Source: Opitutaceae bacterium (GTDB lineage Bacteria > Verrucomicrobiota > Verrucomicrobiia > Opitutales > Opitutaceae). Taken from it: a DNA stretch of 64,000 nt. This document shows positions 7,555 to 16,917 of the stretch, piece after piece. A program made the translations under genes and the position numbers. The notes under the pieces are model-generated. The model ran no database searches and was not told where the DNA came from. It saw only the letters and a list, made by a program, of their open reading frames with translations. Where the stretch lies: contig JADJTK010000024.1 in NCBI GenBank assembly GCA_016711225.1, forward strand, positions 1-64,000. The letters run 5' to 3'. The stretch's first letter is position 1. Every line of letters starts with the position of its first letter.

Positions 7555-10500
7555 ATGATCGCGAAGAAATCTCCAGTGACGAAATCCGAGCGTTCTTCCG
7601 TGCGACCAGCCGCCCCCGGACCGGATTCGGCCACCAAGCTTCGTTTGCTGCGCCTGATGGTCGAGAGCCGCCAGGGCGATTTGCGTCAGGAGAGTCTTAA
7701 CCGCCAGGGCCGGGGGCATTTCCATGTGGCTAGCATGGGCCATGAGGCCCTCGCGGCCATCGGCCTGTTGCTCACCGACAATGATTTCACCTGTCCCTAC
7801 TACCGGGATCGCGCGCTGCTGTTGGCCCGCGGCGTGAGCTCCTACGAGCTGGCGCTGGAGTATTTCGCCAAACGAGCCTCGTCCAGCGGAGGGCGCCAGC
7901 TCACCGGCCATTTCAGCTCCCGTGCACACAATGTCTGGAGCGTGCCCACCCCGACCGCCGCCCAGATGCTACCGGCCTGCGGTATTGCCTGGGGCCTTCA
8001 GCTTGACGGGAAACCCGGCGTGGTGGTCACCAGCGCCGGCGATGCCGCCACTCGGCAGGGCGATTTCTACGAGGCGGTCTGCTTCGCCCAGGAGCGCAAG
8101 CTGCCTGTGTTGCTCCTGGTGCAGGACAACGCCTACGGCATCAGCACGCCCACCCGGAAAACCAATCCCTACGCCCTCGGCGTGCTTGCCCGTGAACAGT
8201 GGCAGGTGATCGACGGTAGCGATCCGCTCGCCGTCTACGAAGCGGCCTCCTCCGCCATTGCCCGCCTGCGCGCTGGCGATGGGCCGGCGATGCTCTGGAT
8301 CAACACCGAGCGCCTGGCCAGCCACACCAGCACCGACGACCACAAGCTCTACCGCAGCGCCGACGATCTGGCCCGGCTGCCCGACCACGACCCGCTTGTT
8401 GTCTTCACGCGGCAACTCTTCGCCGAGGGTCTGCTCACCGAGGCCGACCTCGCCAAGCTGGAGACCGAGGTGCGCGACGAAGTCCGCCAAGCTTATGATC
8501 GCGCCGAGAAGGCCGAGGAGCCGCGAGCCGAGGAGACGGAGACCAATGTCTTCGCCCCGAGCACACCGGAGCTCACCGGAGAGCTCTTCGCTCCGGGTCG
8601 TTATCGTATCGGCGATCTCGTCAACCAGACCCTGCGCGCCGGACTGAAGGCCGAGCCGCGCCGGATGATCTTTGGCGAGGATGTCGAGGACCCGAAGGGC
8701 GGAGTCTTTCGCCTTACCAAGTCGCTCTCCACCGATTTTCCCCGCCAAGTATTCAATTCACCGTTGGCCGAGTCCACGATCCTTGGGGTTGCCTGCGGTC
8801 TGGCCAGTTACGGCTGGAAGCCCGTCTTCGAGATTCAGTTCGTCGACTTCATCTGCGCGGGCTGGAACCAGCTGCTCACCAACCTCGCGACGCTGCGTTG
8901 GCGCACCGCCGGCCAATGGACCTGCCCGGCCGTAATTTACGCCCCGTACGGCGCCTACCTGCCTGGCGGCAGCCTCTGGCACAGTCAGGCCAACGAGTCC
9001 GCGCTCGCGCATTTTCCGGGCCTGCACGTCGTGGTGCCCAGCACCCCGGCGGATGCGGCCGGCCTGCTCTGGACGGCGATGCACTGCGAGGACCCCGTGC
9101 TCTTCCTTGTGCCCAAGCACATGTTCTGGGCCGAGGTCGAGAGTACCCAACCCGTGGTGCCGGTGCCCTTCGGCCGCGCGCGCCTCTGCCGCGCCGGCGC
9201 CGACGTCACCCTCGTCACGTGGGGCAATACCGTCGAGCTCGCCGAAGCAGCGCTCGCGACGCTGGGCGACGAGCTCAGTGTCGAGCTCATCGATCTGCGC
9301 ACCATCGTGCCGTGGGATCGCGAGACGCTTTGCGAGTCCGTGCGCAAGACCGGCCGGCTGGTCGTCGTGCAGGAGGACACCGTGAACTGCTCCGTGGGCC
9401 AGATGATCGTCTCCCAGTTGTGCGAGCGCCCCGAGGTGTTCAGCCGCCTGCTGTGCCCGCCGGTGCTGGTTTCCAAGGGCAACGTGATGATCGGTTTCAA
9501 CCCGGTGTGCGAATACGCCGCGTTGCCCGATGTGGCCCGTGTGCTCGCCGCCCTGCGCCAGACTATGACCGCCGCCTTCACCCGCGCCATCGTCGCGCCG
9601 CCGGCGCGAGCCGGGGGCATTTCGGCCGCTGCCGCCGCAGGGGCGCCCACCGTAGTCCAGACCACGGCGGGTGTGCCGCCGCTCGTGGCGGCGGAGCTGC
9701 TCAAGGTGCCGATCATGGGCGAGGGCATCCGCGACGCCCGGGTGGTGTCGTTGCTCAAACAGCCGGGCGACCCGGTGCAACCCGACGAGGCCTTGTGTGA
9801 AGTGGAGACGGAGAAGGCCGTCTATCCCATCGAGGCCTCCCGCCCGGGTACTTTTGTGGGCTGGCGTGTGCAGGTCGACGAGACCGTGCTCGTGGGGCAG
9901 GCGATTGCCGTGCTTGCGCCGGTCGGGGTCGATTGGCGTACGGTGCCCTTGGATGCCCTGGAGGCGCCCCCGGCCCGTCCGGCCGTGGGCACCGCTGCCG
10001 CCGCTCGGCCGCCCTCGCCCCCGCCCGAGGTGGCGGCGTTGGCGTCGCGCGTGGGGCTGGCCGGCGTGGTCTCGCTTGAGGAGATCGGCGCTCCGGCCGG
10101 GGCGGTGCGTCGCGAGGCGGTGCTGTCGCCGGCGATCACCCAGCGCTTGGAACCCGTCGTCCCTGCCACCATCGAGCTGGCGATCGACTGGAGTGCGGTA
10201 CGAGCCGCCCGCCAGATCGCCAAATTGCGTGATCCCGCCCACGCCCCTTCCCCTTCGGCGATGGTCGCCTGGGCGGTGGCGCAGGTGATGGTCCTCAATC
10301 CGCCGTTTCGCCGGCTCGTGCTCAAGGGCACCCATATTGTGGAGGTGGTGGACTTTGAACTCGGCGTGGCCGTGGCGCTCGAGGGGGACCGCCTAGTCAC
10401 CGCCGTGATCCCACAGGCCAACCGTCTCAGCTGGACCGAGTTCCACGAGACTTACGTGCGGGTGATCGACGAGGCGCGCCGCGGCAAGATTGTCGAGGTG

Positions 10501-10764
10501 CGCGCGCCGGTGCTGATCTCCAGCCTGGGCAGCTTCGGGGTGCGCGCGGCGATCCCGATCGTAGTGCCGCCCTCGATGAGCACGCTCTTCATCGGCACCT
10601 CGCACCACGAGATGGTCCGGGTGGGCAACACCTTCAAGGCGGCCGAAGTCGTCACCATCTCGCTCACTTTCGACCACCGCGTGGTCAACGGCGGCGGTGC
10701 GGCGATGTTCATGACGGATCTGCGCAAGGTGATGGAGACCCTGCAGCTGCCGGCGGTGGACTGA
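7555..10764 (+). CDS. Single-chain 2-oxo acid dehydrogenase: E1alpha-E1beta-E2 fusion
   Basis: The 1069-residue protein joins three subunits of a pyruvate/branched-chain 2-oxo acid dehydrogenase: E1alpha-like TPP domain (about 25-340), E1beta/transketolase C-type domain (about 380-700), a lipoyl domain (about 735-805, lipoyl Lys 754 in VETEKA) and an E2 acyltransferase catalytic domain (about 860-1065). ATG at 7555 is chosen because the domain starts shortly after; the frame is open further upstream but without homology. The E2 active-site motif reads DHRVVNGG: His1041 is kept, but the usual Asp of HxxxDG is Asn1045, and the peripheral-subunit-binding segment is weak. Fused E1 chains are common in Bacteroidetes and Verrucomicrobia; a fused E2 is less usual. 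No E3 is nearby. The substrate is not clear from sequence. Confidence 0.88.
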   Translation: MIAKKSPVTKSERSSVRPAAPGPDSATKLRLLRLMVESRQGDLRQESLNRQGRGHFHVASMGHEALAAIGLLLTDNDFTCPYYRDRALLLARGVSSYELALEYFAKRASSSGGRQLTGHFSSRAHNVWSVPTPTAAQMLPACGIAWGLQLDGKPGVVVTSAGDAATRQGDFYEAVCFAQERKLPVLLLVQDNAYGISTPTRKTNPYALGVLAREQWQVIDGSDPLAVYEAASSAIARLRAGDGPAMLWINTERLASHTSTDDHKLYRSADDLARLPDHDPLVVFTRQLFAEGLLTEADLAKLETEVRDEVRQAYDRAEKAEEPRAEETETNVFAPSTPELTGELFAPGRYRIGDLVNQTLRAGLKAEPRRMIFGEDVEDPKGGVFRLTKSLSTDFPRQVFNSPLAESTILGVACGLASYGWKPVFEIQFVDFICAGWNQLLTNLATLRWRTAGQWTCPAVIYAPYGAYLPGGSLWHSQANESALAHFPGLHVVVPSTPADAAGLLWTAMHCEDPVLFLVPKHMFWAEVESTQPVVPVPFGRARLCRAGADVTLVTWGNTVELAEAALATLGDELSVELIDLRTIVPWDRETLCESVRKTGRLVVVQEDTVNCSVGQMIVSQLCERPEVFSRLLCPPVLVSKGNVMIGFNPVCEYAALPDVARVLAALRQTMTAAFTRAIVAPPARAGGISAAAAAGAPTVVQTTAGVPPLVAAELLKVPIMGEGIRDARVVSLLKQPGDPVQPDEALCEVETEKAVYPIEASRPGTFVGWRVQVDETVLVGQAIAVLAPVGVDWRTVPLDALEAPPARPAVGTAAAARPPSPPPEVAALASRVGLAGVVSLEEIGAPAGAVRREAVLSPAITQRLEPVVPATIELAIDWSAVRAARQIAKLRDPAHAPSPSAMVAWAVAQVMVLNPPFRRLVLKGTHIVEVVDFELGVAVALEGDRLVTAVIPQANRLSWTEFHETYVRVIDEARRGKIVEVRAPVLISSLGSFGVRAAIPIVVPPSMSTLFIGTSHHEMVRVGNTFKAAEVVTISLTFDHRVVNGGGAAMFMTDLRKVMETLQLPAVD

Positions 10765-10788
10765 GGTTTTTGCGCGGCGCAAAACCTC
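10763..10788 (+). terminator. Hairpin after the dehydrogenase gene
   Basis: The arms GAGGTTTTTGCGC and GCGCAAAACCTC pair around a short loop, with one bulged T, directly overlapping the TGA stop. It probably ends the transcript. Almost the same palindrome recurs at 26152-26174, so it is also a dispersed element. Confidence 0.6.
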
Positions 10789-10894
10789 GCATCGAGGGCG
10801 GGATTTTGCATCGGCGGCCCGAGTGCCTTGCTTGTGGGCCGCCCCGGGGTATTTCAATCCCCCTTCTCCAACCCTCACCCCCAGAGCTGCAGCC

Positions 10895-11899
10895 ATGAAA
10901 TTTCTCTTCGTTGGCGGTACCGGCAACATCAGCACTTCCTGCAGTCGGCTAGCGCTTCAGCTCGGTCACGAGCTCTGGCTGCTCCACCGGCCGGGTCGCC
11001 CCGGCATCGCGGGCGCCCGCGACCTGCCTTGCGATATCAACGACGAGGTGGCCGCCGCCGTGGCGTTGGCCACGCACCAGTTCGACGCGGTGGTGCAGTT
11101 CATCGGTTTCGAGCCGGCGCAGATCGAGCGCGATGTGCGGCTCTTTTCCGGGCGTTGCCGGCAGTATGTGTTTCTCAGCTCGGCTTCGGCCTACGCCAAA
11201 CCGCGCATCTTTGCGCCCACTACCGAGCGTACGCCGCTGGAGAATCCGCACTGGCAGTATTCGCGCAACAAGATCGCCTGCGAGCAGGTGCTGCGCCGCG
11301 CCGGCTTGGCGAGCTTCCCGTACACGATTGTCCGCCCCTCCCATACCTACGACACGGTGATCCCGCTGCCGATCGGCGGCTGGACCGACTTCACCACCGT
11401 CGAGCGCATGCGTCGCGGCCAGCCCGTGATCGTGCCCGGCGACGGCACCAGCCCGTGGACGATCACCCACGCCGAGGATTTTGCGCAGGGCCTGCTCGGG
11501 CTGCTTGGCAACGCCCGGGCGCTGGGAGAAGACTATCAGATCACCTCCGAGGAGGCGCTCACCTGGGATGAGCTCTACACCCAGACTGCCGCCGCCGCCG
11601 GCGCGGCCGCCCCCAAGCTGGTGCACATCCCCTCCGATCTGCTGATCGCGTGGAACCCGGACCTGGAGGGCACGCTGCGCGGCGACAAGGCGCACACCGC
11701 CGTCTTCGACAACGCGAAATTGCGCCGGGCCGTTTCCGACTTTCGGCCACGCGTGGCCTACCGCGACGGCATCCGCCGCACGTTGGCTTGGTTCGACGCC
11801 GACGCGTCGCGCCGGCGTCTCCCGCCCGAGACCGATGCCTTCATCGAGAAGGTGCTCGCCGCCTACGCCAAGGCCTGGCCCGCGGAGAAGATCGGGTAG
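10895..11899 (+). CDS. NAD-dependent epimerase/dehydratase family protein
   Basis: The 334-residue extended SDR protein has an N-terminal Rossmann motif (FLFVGGTGNIS, GxxGxxG type), a catalytic-type Tyr with Lys in YSRNK (about residues 121-125), and a C-terminal substrate domain. It resembles nucleotide-sugar epimerases and the CSP41-like branch of SDRs. The substrate is unknown. ATG at 10895 is chosen because the Rossmann fold begins there; the longer open frame upstream is non-homologous. It follows the dehydrogenase hairpin and is transcribed alone. Confidence 0.8.
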   Translation: MKFLFVGGTGNISTSCSRLALQLGHELWLLHRPGRPGIAGARDLPCDINDEVAAAVALATHQFDAVVQFIGFEPAQIERDVRLFSGRCRQYVFLSSASAYAKPRIFAPTTERTPLENPHWQYSRNKIACEQVLRRAGLASFPYTIVRPSHTYDTVIPLPIGGWTDFTTVERMRRGQPVIVPGDGTSPWTITHAEDFAQGLLGLLGNARALGEDYQITSEEALTWDELYTQTAAAAGAAAPKLVHIPSDLLIAWNPDLEGTLRGDKAHTAVFDNAKLRRAVSDFRPRVAYRDGIRRTLAWFDADASRRRLPPETDAFIEKVLAAYAKAWPAEKIG

Positions 11900-12091
11900 G
11901 GCGAACGGCGGAAGAGGCGGCTTGGATAGAGTCGACGCTCGTCGACGGACCGGCAGCGAATCCGCCTGGGGGTGGAGCTAGTTCTTTTGGTACAGAGACG
12001 GCATTTCACCGGAGGAAACGAAGGGGAGAAAAGCCAGAGGCGGGCTTGGCGATCAAGCCCGCCTCCGGCGAAACCACCGCCGAGCCATTCT

Positions 12092-14209
12092 TCAGAACGT
12101 CAGGCGCACACCGGCGGTGAGACTGCGGCCGGCGAGGGGCGCGTATTCCTTGAGGAAGGAGACGTGGTTGCGCGCCTCCGCGTCGGCGAGGTTGGTGCCG
12201 CGCAGGAACACCAGATACTCCGTCCGACCGACGGTGAATCGGTAGCCGACGTCGGCGGAGAGGAGCGTGTATCCGTCGGTCGCCTCTTCTCCGGGCGCGG
12301 TGCGCCGCTGGGCGCAGGCGTGGGTAGCGTCGATGCCGGCTGTGAAGGCGCCGCCGCGGTAATGCAACCCCGCGAGGTAGCGGTGGGGCGGGATGCGCGG
12401 GAGCGGTTGGTCGGCGTCGAGCTGGGTAGCGCGCACCCAGTCGGCGGCGAGGCGGAGATCGAGCGCATGGGCCTGCCCCTCGTGCAAGTGCCACCAGGTT
12501 TCGAGCTCACCGCCTTGGAAGCGGGCGTCGCAGTCCACGAAGGCATACACGGGCAGGCCGTCCGCGGTGGCGCCGGTGGCCTGCTCGAAGATGTAGCCGT
12601 CGAATTGGCTCCGGAAGGCGGTGACGACACCGGTCACCAAACCGGTGCGCCGGCGCAGCGAGAGCTCGGCGGAGGTGGCGCGCTCCTTGTGCAGGGAGGG
12701 GGCGCCCAGTTCGTAGGCGGCGGTGGCGGCGTGCGGCCCGTCGGCAAAGAGTTCGGTGGCGCTGGGCAGGCGCTCGGTGCGCGCGACGGAGGCGGCGAGT
12801 CCCCAGTTTTCGGCGAACGACCACACGGCCCCAAGCGAGCCGCTCAGGCCCTCGAAGCTCCTCGCGACAAAGCCGGAGCCGGCGACTGGCGCGACCCGCT
12901 GGTGCTCGTAGCGTGCCCCTGCCTGCCAGGCCACCGGACCGGTGACGAGTTCCTCGAAGGCGAAGCCGGCCCAGTTGGTCGTGCGCACCGTGGGCAGGTA
13001 GGCCTCGTCGCCTGCGGCCTTGAGTTCGGTGAACTGATACTGGGCGCCGAGTGCGCCGGTGAGGTCGCCGTACGCCTGCTGGGTGAGCTCGAGGCGCCCT
13101 TCGCGGCCCGTCTGGTCGAAACGCGTTCCGACAGCCTCGCCCTCGAGTTCGGTGTGATCGTAGTCGGCGAAGGCGAGTTCGAGATCGGCGCGGGCGAACG
13201 GGCCAAAGGGCTCCGTGATGGCTCCGCGCACGTCGACACGGCGCTGATGCAGATCGCTGCGGATCGGCTCAGCCTCGTGGTCGTGTTCCTCGTGAGCCTC
13301 CTCGTGGCCTTCCTCCTCCTCGTGTTCGTGCACGTGGCCGCCGGGCGGGATGCCGAAGAGCGAGTTGTGGGCGGTGAAGGCGGCCCCGAGGAAACCCGTG
13401 CGCCAGAACCAGGTGCCGCCGGCCGACCAGCCCTCGCTGTCGATGGCGGTGTTGGGCACCCGCCCATGGACGGCCTCGAGTTCGTGTTCATGCTCCGCGT
13501 CCTCCTCGTGGTCGTGCGCGGTTTCGTCGTGTTGGTGGAGGTTGGTGCCAGGAATGCGGAGGTCGCCGGTGCGGCGGGCAAAGGCGCGCGTCTGCCAGGC
13601 GAAGCAGGAGGTGCCGCCGTTGAGCAGCAGGGCGCCGGCGCGTTCCTCATCGGCGGTGTTGCCGCGTAGTTCGCTGCGACCGGAGAGTGCCGCGGTGGTG
13701 CGCTCGGTGGGCAGGCGTGCGTCGAGCACGTTGACGACACCGCCGATCGCGGCGCTGCCGTAACGCAGGGTGGCGGGGCCGCGCACGACCTCGATGCGGT
13801 CGGCGAAGAGCGTCTCGGTGCCGATGCCATGATCGGGGCTGATGTTGGAGACATCGAGCGTGCCGACGCCGTTTTCGAGCACGCGCACGCGATCCCCGCC
13901 GATGCCGCGGATGACCGGGCGGCTGGCGCCCGGACCAAAATCGGTGGCGGAGAGGCCGACCTCGTTGGCGAGCGTGGCCCCGAGGGTGCCTCGCTGTTGT
14001 TGGGCCAGCGCTTGGCCGCTGAGCACGGCCGTAGACTGGGCGAGGTCGGCCTGGCTGCGGGAGAGCGGAGAAGCGGTGACGACGAAGTTCTCGAGGATGA
14101 TCGGTTCGGCGTTGACGGCCTGCAGTGGCGCGGCGCCGTGGGCCGAGGGGCCCGCTGCGGCCAGGGCCGCGGTGAGCAGGGTTGCGGAGGACAGACGGAA
14201 AGTGGACAT
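12092..14209 (-). CDS. TonB-dependent receptor with His/Glu-rich loops (ZnuD-like)
   Basis: The 705-residue protein has a signal peptide, a plug domain (about 40-160: SRPVIRGIGGDRVRVLENG, RIEVVRGPATLRYG) and a beta-barrel ending in the aromatic SLTAGVRLTF. Two long insertions in the barrel are packed with His, Glu and Asp (about residues 228-250 and 298-325). Such loops occur in ZnuD-type zinc receptors, where they capture metal outside the cell. A small His-containing membrane protein gene lies just upstream on the same strand. I infer uptake of zinc or a similar divalent metal; a cobalamin or siderophore substrate is less likely. Start ATG 14207-14209, directly before a clear signal peptide. 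Confidence 0.85.
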   Translation of the reverse strand: MSTFRLSSATLLTAALAAAGPSAHGAAPLQAVNAEPIILENFVVTASPLSRSQADLAQSTAVLSGQALAQQQRGTLGATLANEVGLSATDFGPGASRPVIRGIGGDRVRVLENGVGTLDVSNISPDHGIGTETLFADRIEVVRGPATLRYGSAAIGGVVNVLDARLPTERTTAALSGRSELRGNTADEERAGALLLNGGTSCFAWQTRAFARRTGDLRIPGTNLHQHDETAHDHEEDAEHEHELEAVHGRVPNTAIDSEGWSAGGTWFWRTGFLGAAFTAHNSLFGIPPGGHVHEHEEEEGHEEAHEEHDHEAEPIRSDLHQRRVDVRGAITEPFGPFARADLELAFADYDHTELEGEAVGTRFDQTGREGRLELTQQAYGDLTGALGAQYQFTELKAAGDEAYLPTVRTTNWAGFAFEELVTGPVAWQAGARYEHQRVAPVAGSGFVARSFEGLSGSLGAVWSFAENWGLAASVARTERLPSATELFADGPHAATAAYELGAPSLHKERATSAELSLRRRTGLVTGVVTAFRSQFDGYIFEQATGATADGLPVYAFVDCDARFQGGELETWWHLHEGQAHALDLRLAADWVRATQLDADQPLPRIPPHRYLAGLHYRGGAFTAGIDATHACAQRRTAPGEEATDGYTLLSADVGYRFTVGRTEYLVFLRGTNLADAEARNHVSFLKEYAPLAGRSLTAGVRLTF

Positions 14210-14319
14210 GGTGATTCGAAGAATACGGACAGGATGCAGCCAAGAAGCTGCCGGCTGCGGCAGGGGGCTTTCGGGGGGGCGCGGCGCGTTGCGGCGCCGG
14301 CGCGGAACTCGGGCTCGAA

Positions 14320-14637
14320 TCAGGCCCGGGGAGGTCCGCAGGTTGGCGGCAGCCGCAGGGCCGCCGAGGCGTCGACGACGTCGATCGCAGGGCGCAGCGC
14401 GCCCACCAGCGGCGCGATCGCCGGCGCGACAAGCAGCGGAGCCGGAGCCAGCGGGTCGACGCCGTGCGCAAAGAGCGTGGCGGCGCACACGTGGTCGGCG
14501 GCGGCACAATCGTCGTGGATGTGTGAATGCAGCCTCGGCGAGGCCGCGAGCAGCCCGGCGCACAACACCGCCAACGCCAGCATCCCCGCGCACAGGCGCA
14601 GCCGGAGTGGGAGCAGGTGGTGGCGGACGGCGGTCAT
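14320..14637 (-). CDS. Small membrane protein with metal-binding motif (DUF2946-like)
   Basis: The 105-residue protein has an N-terminal membrane/signal segment (about 12-33) followed by a His/Asp/Cys-rich patch (HSHIHDDCAAADHVC, about 37-51), then a hydrophobic Ala/Pro/Leu-rich tail. Proteins like this (DUF2946 and relatives) often sit next to TonB receptors for copper or zinc, as here: the receptor starts 110 bp downstream on the same strand. Likely a metal-linked accessory protein; exact role unknown. Confidence 0.6.
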   Translation of the reverse strand: MTAVRHHLLPLRLRLCAGMLALAVLCAGLLAASPRLHSHIHDDCAAADHVCAATLFAHGVDPLAPAPLLVAPAIAPLVGALRPAIDVVDASAALRLPPTCGPPRA

Positions 14638-14865
14638 CGCGGTGAGGGCTTGTGGGTAGTTATACAGAAGCCGTCAAGCGGCGGGGCTGGGGTCGGCGTC
14701 CGCCACGGGCTGCGCCGCCTGTCCCGCTTCAGCTCAACCAGAACTAGCTGCGGGACGGAGACCGGCTCCGCCGGCCCTGTCCGTGGCGCGGTCTCGGGGC
14801 TTGCCTGCGGCGCGGGTTCACTGCACCAATGCCGGCCCTTTCCCCAAACCCTACTGCTTGTCACC

Positions 14866-15864
14866 ATGTCGCAAACCACCGCCATTCCTCCCACCGGCAC
14901 CAAAGGCTGGGTCGGCTACCGTCCTGAACTCAAGGTGCTCGATTGCACCGTGCGCGACGGCGGGCTGATGAACGACCACAACTTCCCGCTGGAGTTCGTC
15001 CAGGCCATCTACCAGGCCGACGTTGCCGCCGGGGTCGACTACTTCGAGATCGGCTACAAGGGCATGGTGAGCATGTACCCGCGCACCCAGTATGGCGTGT
15101 GGAAATGCTGCTCCGAGGACGACATCCGCCGCGTGGTCGGCGACCAGCGGACCGGCACCAAGGTCTCGGTCATGGCCGACGCCGAGCGCACCGACTACCA
15201 CAACGACATCCTGCCGCGCGACAAGAGCATGGTCGACATGTACCGCGTGGCTACCTACATCCACCAGATCCCGGCCGCGCTGGAGATCGTGAAGGATGCG
15301 CACCAGAAGGGCTACGAGACCTGCCTGAACATCATGGCCGTCTCGACGGTGCCGGAGAGCGAGCTCGAGAGCGCCCTCGAGGTGATCGTGCAGTCGCCGG
15401 TCAACGCGCTCTACGTCGTCGACAGCTTCGGCACGCTCTACAGCGAGCAGATCCGCGACCTCGTGCACCGTTTCCAGAAGTTCACCAAGCCGGCGGGCAA
15501 GGAGATCGGCATCCACACCCACAACAACCTCCAGCTCGCCTTCGCCAACACCATCGAGGCGATCGTGCTCGGGGCCAACTATGTCGATGCCAGCATCGGC
15601 GGGCTTGGCCGCGGGGCGGGCAACTGCCCGATGGAGCTCGCGCTGAGCTTCCTGCATAACCCCAAGTTTCAAATGCGCCCGATCCTCGACGCGCTGCAGA
15701 ACCATGTGGAGCCCAAGCGCGAGGCGCTGCGCTGGGGGTTTGCCATTCCGTACATGCTGACCGGTTACCTCAACCAGCATCCGAAGGCGGCGATGGCGTT
15801 CATGGAAGGCGACGACTTCCGTGACATTGTGAAGTTCTACGACCAGGCGCTCGCCGAGCCCTGA
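14866..15864 (+). CDS. HMGL-like aldolase family protein
   Basis: The 332-residue TIM-barrel protein opens with the LDCTVRDGG metal/substrate motif and carries the GIHTHNNLQLAFAN and DASIGGLGRGAGNCPME motifs of the HMG-CoA lyase / 4-hydroxy-2-oxovalerate aldolase / isopropylmalate synthase superfamily. In this family such short proteins resemble 4-hydroxy-2-oxovalerate aldolase but lack its C-terminal communication domain, so the substrate is unclear. Start ATG 14866 is the first codon before the conserved barrel. A strong hairpin with T-tract follows at 15924. Confidence 0.82.
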   Translation: MSQTTAIPPTGTKGWVGYRPELKVLDCTVRDGGLMNDHNFPLEFVQAIYQADVAAGVDYFEIGYKGMVSMYPRTQYGVWKCCSEDDIRRVVGDQRTGTKVSVMADAERTDYHNDILPRDKSMVDMYRVATYIHQIPAALEIVKDAHQKGYETCLNIMAVSTVPESELESALEVIVQSPVNALYVVDSFGTLYSEQIRDLVHRFQKFTKPAGKEIGIHTHNNLQLAFANTIEAIVLGANYVDASIGGLGRGAGNCPMELALSFLHNPKFQMRPILDALQNHVEPKREALRWGFAIPYMLTGYLNQHPKAAMAFMEGDDFRDIVKFYDQALAEP

Positions 15865-15923
15865 GGCAGGACGTCTCCGCTGCAGGGGCGCCGTCTGGCG
15901 GCGCCCTCCGTTACTGATTTGGT

Positions 15924-15954
15924 GAGGCGCACTGCGAACACGGTGCGCCTCTTT
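15924..15954 (+). terminator. Intrinsic terminator
   Basis: The 9-bp stem GAGGCGCAC / GTGCGCCTC is followed by TTTCGTT, 60 bp after the aldolase stop. A weaker GC hairpin (GGGGCGCCG / CGGCGCCC) lies just before it. Confidence 0.75.
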
Positions 15955-16044
15955 CGTTCCCTGGATCGGGTCGTTGCCTAGCGTGGTTCGCCGGGAGAAA
16001 CGCCGCGGCTGCCCTCGCCGTGGGCCAGGGCGTCGACCTGGCCC

Positions 16045-16078
16045 TTTGATGCACGGCCACCTCGCCGCGGTGGCCTAT
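16045..16078. repeat. REP-like repeat, GGCCACC...GGTGGCC family
   Basis: The palindrome GGCCACCTCGCCGCGGTGGCC is one of four copies in the window, with others near 25810, 32810 and 59750, mostly ending CCTAC/CCTAT (GTAG on the other strand). It lies in the 300-bp gap between the aldolase and dut. Confidence 0.65.
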
Positions 16079-16170
16079 AGGCGCCGGTCCAGCCACGCTC
16101 CCTCACTGTGGCATTGCCCGGGCCTGCCGTCTGCCCTCACTCTGGCCGCAACCCTATCCTTCGCCCGCCT

Positions 16171-16599
16171 GTGCACCTCCGTATCAAACGTCTCACCCTC
16201 ACTGCCAAGCTCCCCGTGCGCACCACCGAGCACGCCAGTTGTTTCGACGTCTATGCCGACATCGACGGCGTGATCGCTCCCGGCGAACGCCTGCTGGTGA
16301 AGACGGGGCTTTCTGTGGCCGTTCCTCCTGGATACGAAGTGCAGGTGCGCAGCCGCAGCGGCCTGGCGCTCAAGCACGGGGTGATGGTGCTCAATTCCCC
16401 CGGCACCGTGGACGCCGACTACCGCGGCGAGGTGGGCGTGATCCTCATGAACTTCGGGAAGGAGCACTTCGGCTTCAAACAGGGCGAGCGCATCGCCCAG
16501 ATGGGCGTGTATCCGGTGGTGATGTGCCCGCTGGAGGAAGTGGAGACGCTCGACGAGACCGCGCGCGGCGCCGGCGGCTTCGGCCACACCGGGCGGTGA
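16171..16599 (+). CDS. dut: dUTP diphosphatase
   Basis: The 142-residue protein hydrolyses dUTP to dUMP and PPi, keeping uracil out of DNA and feeding dTMP synthesis. The trimeric dUTPase motifs are present in order: ASCFDVYAD (1), RSRSGLA (2), NSPGTVDADYRGEV with the catalytic Asp and substrate-binding Tyr (3), GERIAQM (4) and RGAGGFGHTG (5; the usual Ser is His). I chose GTG at 16171 (VHLRIKRL) since residues upstream in the open frame are not conserved and length then matches the family. Confidence 0.93.
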   Translation: MHLRIKRLTLTAKLPVRTTEHASCFDVYADIDGVIAPGERLLVKTGLSVAVPPGYEVQVRSRSGLALKHGVMVLNSPGTVDADYRGEVGVILMNFGKEHFGFKQGERIAQMGVYPVVMCPLEEVETLDETARGAGGFGHTGR

Positions 16600-16917
16600 G
16601 GAGCGTGGCGGCTGCTCGAGCGCCGGCGGGGCCCAACGCACGGGCTTAAAGCCACGTGCCACGTGGCATGCTGCTTCAGCACATGCCGGCGGATGCCCAA
16701 GCGCCACTGGGCGCAGCAGTAGCATTCGGCACGGGCCGAAGCCAACGTTCCTTCGTTTCCAGATCCAGCCTTCACGGAGCGGAACCGCTTCCGGTTCCGG
16801 ATGGCGCGGAAGCCGCGCCGCTACGCAGAGTCCGGATTCGGATAGCCGTTGGTATGAAGCCACGTGCCACGAGGGGCTGAGCGACTGCGTCGCCCAGCGA
16901 CGACGGAATGCCCCTTT
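16600..16917. repeat. Gene-free region dense in palindromic repeats
   Basis: No gene is supported here. The stretch holds several different small palindromes, including CACGTGCCACGTGG, GGCGCGGAAGCCGCGCC followed by GCTACG, GAAGCCACGTGCCACG and a GCTGAGCGACTGCGTCGCCCAGC-type stem. They resemble REP units of different families placed side by side between convergent genes. Confidence 0.55.

Noticed and set aside
8758..10335. A 525-aa minus-strand frame opposite the dehydrogenase
   Set aside because: Antisense shadow; Gly/Arg/His-rich, no conserved motif.
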